In this document: piece after piece, positions 16,499-24,200 of the stretch
How positions within the stretch are numbered: the stretch's first letter is position 1
Layout of the letters: every line of letters starts with the position of its first letter
Source: Lentisphaerae bacterium GWF2_49_21
Lineage (GTDB): Bacteria > Verrucomicrobiota > Lentisphaeria > Victivallales > GWF2-50-93
NCBI GenBank assembly: GCA_001804805.1
Contig: MHBH01000032.1
Location: 167,797-231,796 of the forward strand
DNA length: 64,000 nt
Reading direction: 5' to 3'
Position numbers and translations under genes: made by a program
Notes under the pieces: model-generated
Told to the model about the DNA's origin: nothing
The model's database searches: none
Seen by the model: the letters and a program-made list of their open reading frames with translations, nothing else

Positions 16499-19400
16499 TT
16501 AGACTTTATAGTCGCATCTCAGGCAGCGGCCTGATTCACGGCATGCGGCTTCTTTCGTGATCGTCTTTTCGACTTCAACGCTGATGAGCCGTTCTTCACT
16601 GCTGAGAAGCGGATATTCGACAGGCAGCGCCTCTTCAATCTCCTTCTCGGGATCGAAATCAACAGCAGGAGTGTCGTACTTTTCCCAGAAATATTCCTTC
16701 CTTCCGGGAATGAGTTTCCTGTCAATCGATTTCGCGGCATGCTGTCCGGCGGCGATCGCCTCGATGACAGTCGAAGGTCCGACAACGAAATCTCCGCCGG
16801 CAAAGAGATCGGCGACAGGTGTCGTTCCGGTCTTTTCACTGGCTTCAAGCGCGCCATCTTTTAATGCCATCATGTCCTCTCCCATGAGAATTGATCCGGG
16901 ATCGGGCTTGTGTCCGATGGCCAGAAGAATGGTGTCGACTTCGCGGTCCTCGTCGGAATTGACAATTTCCTCGGGGGCGCGACGGCCGGACTTGTCGAAT
17001 TCTCCGAGCCTGTATTTTTTCAGGGTTGCGATGAGCCTGCCATTCGCGGATTTTTTGATGCCGACGAGGTTGACAAGGAATTCGACCTTGACTCCTTCGA
17101 CTTCGGCCTCGCGGATCTCAAGCGGGTTGGTTGGCATCTCCTTGCGGGTGCGTCGGTATGCGATGGTTACGTTCTTCGCTCCGAACCTCTGCGCAATCCG
17201 CGAACAGTCGATCGCGGCATCTCCGCCTCCTATTACCAGCACATCTTTGCCGACATTTATCTTTTCATCCTTGGCGGCGCGCTCAAGGAACTTGGTTCCC
17301 GGAAGGACACCGGGCAGATCAAGTCCGCCAATCTTCGGCATGAGCTCCCTGCCTGCGCCGACTGATACAAAGATAGCCTCGAAACCTTCCTTGCGGAGGG
17401 TTGCAAGCGACTTGTCCTTGCCAAGAGAGACATTTGTCTTTATCTTGAGACCGAGTTTCTCCATGTTGCCGATTTCCTTTGCAAGGACTTTCCTCGGCAG
17501 GCGGTAGTCCGGAATCGCATAGCGCATGAGCCCGCCGGCTTCCGGCTGTTTTTCAAAGACAGTCACGTCATATCCAAGGAGGACGAGGTAATATCCGCAT
17601 GTAAGACCTGCGGGACCGGCGCCGACTATGGCGACTTTTTTACCGTTAGGACTTTCTTTCTTAGGATAAAGCCCAGTGTAATCTTGCCGGAGATCGCCGA
17701 TATAGCGTTTGACCGCACGCACTGCGAGAGGGCCTTCGAGATCCTCGCGGCGGCATTTCTTCGTACACCACTGCGGGCATACTCGTCCGCAGACTGACGG
17801 GAACGGATTGTTGCGGAGATGGACGCGGAGCGCATCATCGAAACGGCCATATTTAGTGTATCCGAGATAAGCCGGGACATTTACGTTTGCAGGACATGCA
17901 TTCACGCATGGCGCCCACATCATCGAAGAGCATACGCCCGCCCTGCAATGTTTCTCGTTGATATGTTCGAGGTATTCATGGCGGAAATAACGAAGCGTGG
18001 AAAGGACCGGATTCGGAGCACTCTGTCCAAGTCCGCATAGCGAAGTCTTGCCTATCGTATTCGCGAGTTCCTCGAAACGTGCAAGGTCGTCCATAGTTCC
18101 GCGGCCTTCGCAGAACTTGTTGAGGAGGTCCAGCATGATCCTTGTGCCTACGCGGCATGGCGTGCATTTGCCGCACGACTCCTCGGCGATGAACTCCATG
18201 AAATATCTGGCGAGATCGACCATGCAGGTGTCCTCGTTCATGACGATGAGTCCGCCGGACCCCATGATAGCGCCGAGGGCGGGGAGCGTCTCATATGTGA
18301 CAGGCGTGTTGAGATATTCCTGCGGAATGCATCCGCCGGAAGGTCCGCCTATCTGGACGCCCTTGAATTTCTTGTCCTTCGGAATTCCTCCGCCGAGGTC
18401 GAACACTATGCTTCCCATCGAGATCCCCATCGGAACCTCGACAAGTCCTGTGTTGTTTACATCTCCGGCGAGGGCGAAGACTTTGGTTCCCCGGCTTTTT
18501 TCAGTTCCGAGCTTGGCGTATTCGGCGCCGCCGTGGACTATTATATAAGGTATGTTGGCGAATGTCTCGACGTTGTTGAGGACCGTCGGCTTTTCGAACA
18601 GTCCTTTCTGTGCGGGGAAGGGTGGCTTCGGGCGTGGTTCGCCGCGTTTGCCTTCGATAGAATGCATCAGCGCAGTCTCTTCGCCGCAGACGAAAGCGCC
18701 TGCTCCCATCCTGATCTCGATGTCGAAGCTGAAGCTGGAGCTGAAGATCTTCTTGCCGAGGAGACCGAGTTTCCTGGCGTCGTCGATCGCTATGCTGAGA
18801 CGTTCAATTGCCAGCGGATATTCGGCGCGGACATAGACATAGCCCTGGTTTGCACCAACGGCAAAACCGCATATCGCCATGCCTTCGATGATGCTGTGCG
18901 GATCACCTTCAAGAAGGCTTCGGTCCATGAATGCTCCGGGATCTCCCTCGTCGGCGTTGCAGACAACATATTTCTGTTTTGAATCCTCCTTTGCGCAGGC
19001 CTCCCATTTGAGACCGGTGGGGAATCCGGCGCCTCCACGTCCGCGGAGGCCCGAGGTCTTCACTTCGCCTACAACCTGTTCCGGCTTCATGTCGGTCAGC
19101 GCCTTGCCAAGGGCCTCATATCCGCCGCTGGCGATGTATTCCCTGATGTTCACCGGATCGATCACGCCGCAGTTGCGAAGCGCGATCTTCTTCTGGAGCT
19201 TGAAGAAGTCGATTCCGCTGATCGCCTGGATGACTTCGTGCGTGGAAGGCTTCATGTAGAAAAGCCGCTGTACCACGCGTCCCTTGAGGAGATGCTGTTC
19301 GACGATATCCTTTGCGTCTGCGGGTTTGACCTTCTGGTAGAAGATTCCTTCCGGATAGATTATCACTATCGGGCCGACTTCGCACATCCCCATGCAGCCC

Positions 19401-19534
19401 GTCGTGATCAGTTCTATTTCATCGGAAAGTCCGCTGTTCGCCAATTCCTTTTCGAAAGCGCTCTTGACGCTGTCCGTTCCGGAGGATATGCAGGCGCCTC
19501 CTGCGCATAACAAAACTTGAGCTCTGGCTGCCAT
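16499..19534 (-). CDS. NuoF/HndC-like flavin-FeS subunit fused to a GltD/NfnB-like NAD(P)H oxidoreductase
   Basis: The 1011-residue protein contains, in order: a thioredoxin-like [2Fe-2S] domain (Cys10, Cys15, Cys47, Cys51); the NuoF core with NADH/FMN-binding GLRGRGGAGFPTGLKW and NADEGDPGAFMDRSLLE; the 4Fe-4S site ESCGKCTPCRVGTR...CGLG (about 465-510); then, from about residue 560, a GltD-like part with a Cys-rich linker (CVNACPANVNV, CGRVCPQWCTKKCRR), the FAD motif VAIVGAGPAGLTCGYY, the NAD(P)H motif VLVIGGGDAAIDCSR and a closing CLRCD. It should sit in the cytoplasm as the large subunit of a flavin-based NAD(P)H/ferredoxin complex with the two genes upstream. No hydrogenase subunit is present, so a transhydrogenase of the Stn/Bfu kind is the best guess (inference). 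Confidence 0.9.
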   Translation of the reverse strand: MAARAQVLLCAGGACISSGTDSVKSAFEKELANSGLSDEIELITTGCMGMCEVGPIVIIYPEGIFYQKVKPADAKDIVEQHLLKGRVVQRLFYMKPSTHEVIQAISGIDFFKLQKKIALRNCGVIDPVNIREYIASGGYEALGKALTDMKPEQVVGEVKTSGLRGRGGAGFPTGLKWEACAKEDSKQKYVVCNADEGDPGAFMDRSLLEGDPHSIIEGMAICGFAVGANQGYVYVRAEYPLAIERLSIAIDDARKLGLLGKKIFSSSFSFDIEIRMGAGAFVCGEETALMHSIEGKRGEPRPKPPFPAQKGLFEKPTVLNNVETFANIPYIIVHGGAEYAKLGTEKSRGTKVFALAGDVNNTGLVEVPMGISMGSIVFDLGGGIPKDKKFKGVQIGGPSGGCIPQEYLNTPVTYETLPALGAIMGSGGLIVMNEDTCMVDLARYFMEFIAEESCGKCTPCRVGTRIMLDLLNKFCEGRGTMDDLARFEELANTIGKTSLCGLGQSAPNPVLSTLRYFRHEYLEHINEKHCRAGVCSSMMWAPCVNACPANVNVPAYLGYTKYGRFDDALRVHLRNNPFPSVCGRVCPQWCTKKCRREDLEGPLAVRAVKRYIGDLRQDYTGLYPKKESPNGKKVAIVGAGPAGLTCGYYLVLLGYDVTVFEKQPEAGGLMRYAIPDYRLPRKVLAKEIGNMEKLGLKIKTNVSLGKDKSLATLRKEGFEAIFVSVGAGRELMPKIGGLDLPGVLPGTKFLERAAKDEKINVGKDVLVIGGGDAAIDCSRIAQRFGAKNVTIAYRRTRKEMPTNPLEIREAEVEGVKVEFLVNLVGIKKSANGRLIATLKKYRLGEFDKSGRRAPEEIVNSDEDREVDTILLAIGHKPDPGSILMGEDMMALKDGALEASEKTGTTPVADLFAGGDFVVGPSTVIEAIAAGQHAAKSIDRKLIPGRKEYFWEKYDTPAVDFDPEKEIEEALPVEYPLLSSEERLISVEVEKTITKEAACRESGRCLRCDYKV

Positions 19535-19547
19535 AATATTTTAACCT

Positions 19548-20045
19548 CTATTCGTATTTTGCAAGGATTCCTGATATTTTCTTCGGGGTCACGCGGCCGT
19601 GGACGTCGTTGTTCACCATTATGACCGGTGCAAGGCCGCAGGCGCCGAAGCAGCGCTGGACGGTAATTGAGAAACGCCTGTCAGGAGTTGTTTCGCCCGA
19701 CTTGATCTTGAGTTCGTGCTGGAGGGCCTCCATGACTTTCTTCGAGCCTCTTACATAGCATGCGGTGCCCATGCAGACATTGACGGTGTGGCGGCCTCTC
19801 GGCTGCATCGTGAAGTAATGGTAGAAGGTGACCACGCCGAGGACTTCGCCTACGGGAATTTCAATGGCTTTCGACACATATTCCTGGACTTCTATCGGAA
19901 GATAGCCGAAAAGGGACTGCGCCTTGTGCAGGACGGGGATCAGTATCTCCTGGCCTTTTTTCTTCTTCTGTGACTGTATGAACTTATCGAGTTCGTCGTA
20001 TAAGGGGTTCCGGCAACCTTTGTCGCCGCATTCGCAGTTCGACAT
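19548..20045 (-). CDS. NuoE/HndA-like [2Fe-2S] subunit
   Basis: The 165-residue protein is the thioredoxin-like small subunit that partners NuoF. It has the helical N-terminal bundle (LIPVLHKAQSLFGYLPIEVQEYVSKA) and the four cluster ligands in NVCMGTACYVRG and QRCFGACGLAPV. The extreme N-terminus adds a CECGDKGC segment that is unusual and could bind another metal. It lies 13 bp upstream of the NuoF-GltD fusion and 14 bp downstream of the HndB-like gene, so the three are one operon. Confidence 0.93.
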   Translation of the reverse strand: MSNCECGDKGCRNPLYDELDKFIQSQKKKKGQEILIPVLHKAQSLFGYLPIEVQEYVSKAIEIPVGEVLGVVTFYHYFTMQPRGRHTVNVCMGTACYVRGSKKVMEALQHELKIKSGETTPDRRFSITVQRCFGACGLAPVIMVNNDVHGRVTPKKISGILAKYE

Positions 20046-20059
20046 TATAGTAATTCCTT

Positions 20060-20416
20060 TCAGGCAAAGACAAGTTCTTGCACAACCTTGCCGCCCTGGA
20101 TATGCTGCTTGACGATCTTCATCACGGCTTCACGGTCCACCTTGGCGTATCGGACAGGTTTCTGTCCCTGGACTTCGACATCCACGACAGGCTCCCTCTC
20201 GCAGAATCCGGCGCAGCCGGTGGCGGTCACCGCCACATCGGAAATCTTTTCGGCGTCGAGAAAGTCCATAAAGGCCTTCATCGTGTCCCTTGCGCCGGCG
20301 GCTATTCCGCAGGTGCCCATGCCTATGACAACTTTGACGCGCTGTCCACCCGAGCGCATCTCCATGCTTTTCCTGACTTCTTCCTTTATTTTCCTTAACT
20401 CATCAAGGTTCTTCAT
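20060..20416 (-). CDS. HndB-like thioredoxin-fold [2Fe-2S] ferredoxin
   Basis: The 118-residue protein matches the small HndB-type subunit of NADP-reducing hydrogenases: VVIGMGTCGIAAGARDTMKAF, then ATGCAGFCEREPVVDVEV. The cysteines in GMGTC and TGCAGFC are the probable ligands of a [2Fe-2S] cluster. It is the first gene of the operon, and an AGGAGG-like site (AGGAGGTTTC) precedes the ATG. In the known hnd operons a catalytic HndD hydrogenase follows; here it is absent and a GltD-like module takes its place in the fused large subunit. Confidence 0.9.
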   Translation of the reverse strand: MKNLDELRKIKEEVRKSMEMRSGGQRVKVVIGMGTCGIAAGARDTMKAFMDFLDAEKISDVAVTATGCAGFCEREPVVDVEVQGQKPVRYAKVDREAVMKIVKQHIQGGKVVQELVFA

Positions 20417-20551
20417 GAAACCTCCTGTTTAAAAATTAACACCAGATGTAAAAAAAATATAAAAATTCCTTCAACAAGACGGCTAATCTAACTTCAATAA
20501 ATACTTTGTCAAAGCATTATTAGTGTCACTTTTGATAAAATTCAGCAGGTG

Positions 20552-20979
20552 GTAATTCGCCAGTCTTTATTGTGGAATCCCTTAATGGTAGGGACGGCTC
20601 ACCGAGCCGTCCCTATGCCGTTAACTTAAGCGTAGTATTTTAATAATATGTGAGTTAGATTGTTTTCCTCTTTACGCATGGAATGCGTTAGGTAATAAAG
20701 CCTATGGTTTCAACCATAGGTATTGAATCCCAAAATTTGTTTTGCCCTGAAGGGGCAGAGTATATTCCGTCCCTACAGGACGAATCATCTTTTATACGAA
20801 ACCTGTGGCTGAAGCCACAGGCTATATTACTCAATCCCTTCAGGATTCGTCATCAGAATATAACATGCGAAACATTAACGTGTTATATCTTAAGTTAACG
20901 GTATTGGAGCCGTCCGGGGCGCTCTCGGCGAGAGCGCCCTGGCAAAACAAATCGTGTGCTATAGAAACTGGCGAATTAC
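20552..20979. mobile_element. 428-bp non-coding element with nested inverted repeats (MITE-like)
   Basis: The ends are exact 13-bp inverted repeats: GTAATTCGCCAGT at 20552-20564 and its complement at 20967-20979. A second exact 13-bp pair, CCGTTAACTTAAG (20618-20630) and CTTAAGTTAACGG (20889-20901), lies inside. Between them are further hairpins: a 12-bp stem at 20589-20615, TATGGTT-TC-AACCATA, CCTGTGGCT-GA-AGCCACAGG, and GGGCGCTCTCG/CGAGAGCGCCC. The right end overlaps the stop codon of the AddA-like gene. It fills most of the gap 20417-20975 and has no coding frame I trust. Confidence 0.75.
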
Positions 20980-23900
20980 TCGACGATTGCGCCCTTCTCG
21001 ACGAAGAGCAGTGATTTCCTTATCGATGGAACAGGGATCTTGAGCATTTTTGAGAGTATCTCCTGGTACAGCTCCATCTGAGGCCTGTATGTGTCTGCCG
21101 CCAGGATGAGATCATCAGGCTTTCCTGTCTTGAAGTCAAATACATGCGCTGAATTTGTCTTCCCTGAGGAGTCGCGGAGAAGCACTACCCGGTCGAAAGC
21201 TCCGCTGACATGCCTGTTTCCCAGCATCATCTCGAATCTGCGTTCGCGCCAGAGCTCGATGTTTTTCCCGTCGGGACGTTTGAACACCTTTGCGATTTCG
21301 GCGTTCTTCATCGATTTCATGAAGACTTCCGCTGCGGTCCTGGCAGTTTCCTTGGAATACTGGGGGTTCTTATGCATCCATGAATTGATTATTTTGGAGG
21401 CGTCGGCGGCATCCGTCCATTCGACAAGGCTGAAAAGTTCATGGACTGCGTTGCCGAGGTCGAGTGCGGGATTCGCCTTGAACAGGTCTGATACGGAAAT
21501 TTTCCATTTCTCCGAACCTGACGGAGTCTGATGCTGCGTTTTTTTGTCGAATGAGAATTTGAATTCGGAAGCGGGCGAGGGGGGCATGGCCTTTTCCCTG
21601 ACAGGTTCAGATTCATACCAGGCATGCGAGCCTTCCGAATAAAGCAGTTCAACACCGGTGCCGGCCTTATCAAGCCAGGACCTGTCGCTGTCGGAGCAGT
21701 TGCGTGACAACGTCCTTCTTGGTATGTCGCCCAGATGAACCGTCTTGCCTCCCGGAGGATCGACAAGCATGAAAAGCGCCCTTTTCGCCCTTGTCATCGC
21801 GACGTAGAGCAGGCAGAGGTTTTCGTATGCTGCGTCAATTTCCTCCTGCCTGAAGAACTCCTTGAATACAGGAATCTTTCCGGCTATGTCCTTTGTCGGC
21901 ATGTCCAGGCACCACTCCGGCTCATGCCGCTCGTTCTTCTTCACACGGACACCGCTTTTCGACGATGAAAAGATTCCGCCTTTCGCACATTTCAGCTGCG
22001 GCAGGAACACGATGTCGAATTCAAGGCCCTTCGCCTTGTGGATCGTCATTATCTGCACGGAATTTGCGAGGGATGCGGACGGGAGCGCGAAGTTCTCAAC
22101 GGCATTTATGAAATCTTCACAGGACCTGTTGCCTGAAGCGTCGAGTTCTTCGCCTATTGCAGCGAGCTGGTCGAGTCGCCTGACGTGGAATATGTCGTCG
22201 TGCCCGATGATCTTCTTCGAAAGCAGCAGCTTCTTCCATCCCTCGATGAATTCCGAGAATCCGAGCTTCTGGATGATGCTGAGCTGGGATATCGCGAACG
22301 AGCCGAAGTCATCACCTATGAAAACTGCGAGCGGAGTCATTCTCAGATATTCCCTGCAGAACGTATTGTCCGGATGCGTTGCGAGCTTCAGGAGTGCCAT
22401 GACAGCGGATACGACCATGTTGTCACACGGATTCCTGATTCCTTCCAAAGTCACATCCATGTCCTTGAGCCTCAGCTTCAATGCATCGGCAAGGTTCGCG
22501 CCGAACTTATTGTCCCTTACTAGGATTCCAGCGGAGAGCCCTCTTTCGAAAGGCCTGATACGGGTGATCGTGGAAGCAATGACATCAGCCTTCTTGTCCA
22601 GCTCCGTCGACTCATCGTCATCATCCGGCTTTAGTATGTCTATCATCGCCGCGAATCCCTTGTAGGTCTTCTTGTGGTTGTGCCTTCTCCAGTTGAGGCA
22701 TTCGAGTGCAGCTTCCGGGATCTGCGTTGGAAGCCCGGGGATATCGCAAGATGCGACTTTCTCGAAGACATTATTTACAGCCGATACGATCTGTTCTGCA
22801 GACCTGTAGGAATCGTTGAGGGGAGTGCTGGCAATGTCGCCGCAGAGACCGCGGACATATTCGAAAAGCCCCGGATCTCCGCCCCTCCACTGGTAGATCG
22901 ACTGCTTGACATCGCCCACATAGAAGAAGCTTCTTCTTCCGCTGCTGTCCTGGACGACTTCCATTATCAAGTTTGCGATCACGTTCCACTGCGCCGAACT
23001 CGTGTCCTGGAACTCGTCCAGCAGCCAGTGGTCGTAACGCGCATCCAGCCTGTAATCTATGTTCAGCTTGATCTCGTCATGATCAGGACGCGTGGAGGAA
23101 TGCCCGTATGAAAGACAGGTGTTCCCGGTGGAAAGCGCGAATAGCACGTCGGCGAAGCTCATCCTGCCGTTATACTTTATCAGGTCCAGATATCTGGATT
23201 CATACTGCCTGAGGATGTTATATATGCCCTTGGTCGTGAGGGCTGCGTTGTCGACGTGGCATTTCAGGATGTGATACCAGAGGAATCTGAATATTTTTGC
23301 GGCTTTGGCGGGAATCAGATACGGCGTCTTCCTGTTGCCTATCTTTATGGATATGTCGCCGGAATCCCATTCCGGCAGGATGTCGGCCAGCCTTCCCGCA
23401 AATGCGTTCATCTTGTCGTCCTGTGGATTTTCAAGCGAGTTCGACTTGGCAAACGCTATGAATATTCCAGTCTGGCTGATCAGCGCCTGTTCGCCGGTGC
23501 TCCCGATCATTGACATCAGTTCGTCTGAGAGCCTGTCCATCTCCTTCCTGGAAAGGATTGCGAGCTGTCCGTAGAATGATGGCGTCAATATCTTCTCGAC
23601 ATCGCCCCATAGCGCCATGTCGGGCACCTCCATGATCCTGAAGAAACCGTTGCTGATGAAGTCGTCCATGGCCATCTGTATCGTCTTGACCTCCTCGCCG
23701 AAGGTGGCCTTTTTGAATTCCTCGATGAATGTCTTCCTGTCGTCGTTGCCGGGATTGAACAGGATCTCCCGGAGGACTTTCATCTTCATGTCCCTGCTTT
23801 CCCTGTCGGACTGGATGCTTATTTTTCCGGATATGCCGAGTTCGTAGGGGAACGAGCTGAGGATTGAGAAGAAGAAGCTGTCGAGGGTGCTGATCCTCAG

Positions 23901-24200
23901 GAGATGTGAGGCGAGGATGAGCCTTTTCAGGATCGACTTCAGGTCCGGGACGGTTATCCCTTCAAACCCCTTGGTACTGGAAAGTGCTTCAAACTCCTTC
24001 TCCTTGGATATGCAGTCGAGTATGCGGTTGACTATCTTGTCGAATATTTCTCCGGCCGCCTTGTTGGTGAAGGTCATCGCTATGATCTTTTCAGGAGGCA
24101 CTTCGCGGTACATGAGCCTGATGTATCTTGATGCGAGCTGGTAGGTCTTGCCGCTTCCGGCGGAGGCTGAGATCACTTCGTTTTTGAATTCTATCTTCAT
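20976..24200 (-). CDS. AddA/RecB-like UvrD helicase with C-terminal nuclease
   Basis: The 1074-residue protein is a superfamily 1 helicase: Walker A SASAGSGKT (Lys18), AMTFTNKAAGE, the DEFQDTSSAQW motif II, GDVKQSIYQWRGGDP, VQIMTIHKAKGLEFDIVFLP and LYVAMTRAKRALFML. The C-terminus carries a RecB-type nuclease core (VFDFKTGK, Asp about 1022 and Lys about 1024, followed by Q.ELY). With the gene upstream it should form an AddAB-type enzyme that resects double-strand breaks in the cytoplasm. The start overlaps the AddB-like stop by 4 bases (ATGA), showing translational coupling. Its own stop lies inside the inverted repeat of the neighbouring element. Confidence 0.93.
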   Translation of the reverse strand: MKIEFKNEVISASAGSGKTYQLASRYIRLMYREVPPEKIIAMTFTNKAAGEIFDKIVNRILDCISKEKEFEALSSTKGFEGITVPDLKSILKRLILASHLLRISTLDSFFFSILSSFPYELGISGKISIQSDRESRDMKMKVLREILFNPGNDDRKTFIEEFKKATFGEEVKTIQMAMDDFISNGFFRIMEVPDMALWGDVEKILTPSFYGQLAILSRKEMDRLSDELMSMIGSTGEQALISQTGIFIAFAKSNSLENPQDDKMNAFAGRLADILPEWDSGDISIKIGNRKTPYLIPAKAAKIFRFLWYHILKCHVDNAALTTKGIYNILRQYESRYLDLIKYNGRMSFADVLFALSTGNTCLSYGHSSTRPDHDEIKLNIDYRLDARYDHWLLDEFQDTSSAQWNVIANLIMEVVQDSSGRRSFFYVGDVKQSIYQWRGGDPGLFEYVRGLCGDIASTPLNDSYRSAEQIVSAVNNVFEKVASCDIPGLPTQIPEAALECLNWRRHNHKKTYKGFAAMIDILKPDDDDESTELDKKADVIASTITRIRPFERGLSAGILVRDNKFGANLADALKLRLKDMDVTLEGIRNPCDNMVVSAVMALLKLATHPDNTFCREYLRMTPLAVFIGDDFGSFAISQLSIIQKLGFSEFIEGWKKLLLSKKIIGHDDIFHVRRLDQLAAIGEELDASGNRSCEDFINAVENFALPSASLANSVQIMTIHKAKGLEFDIVFLPQLKCAKGGIFSSSKSGVRVKKNERHEPEWCLDMPTKDIAGKIPVFKEFFRQEEIDAAYENLCLLYVAMTRAKRALFMLVDPPGGKTVHLGDIPRRTLSRNCSDSDRSWLDKAGTGVELLYSEGSHAWYESEPVREKAMPPSPASEFKFSFDKKTQHQTPSGSEKWKISVSDLFKANPALDLGNAVHELFSLVEWTDAADASKIINSWMHKNPQYSKETARTAAEVFMKSMKNAEIAKVFKRPDGKNIELWRERRFEMMLGNRHVSGAFDRVVLLRDSSGKTNSAHVFDFKTGKPDDLILAADTYRPQMELYQEILSKMLKIPVPSIRKSLLFVEKGAIVE

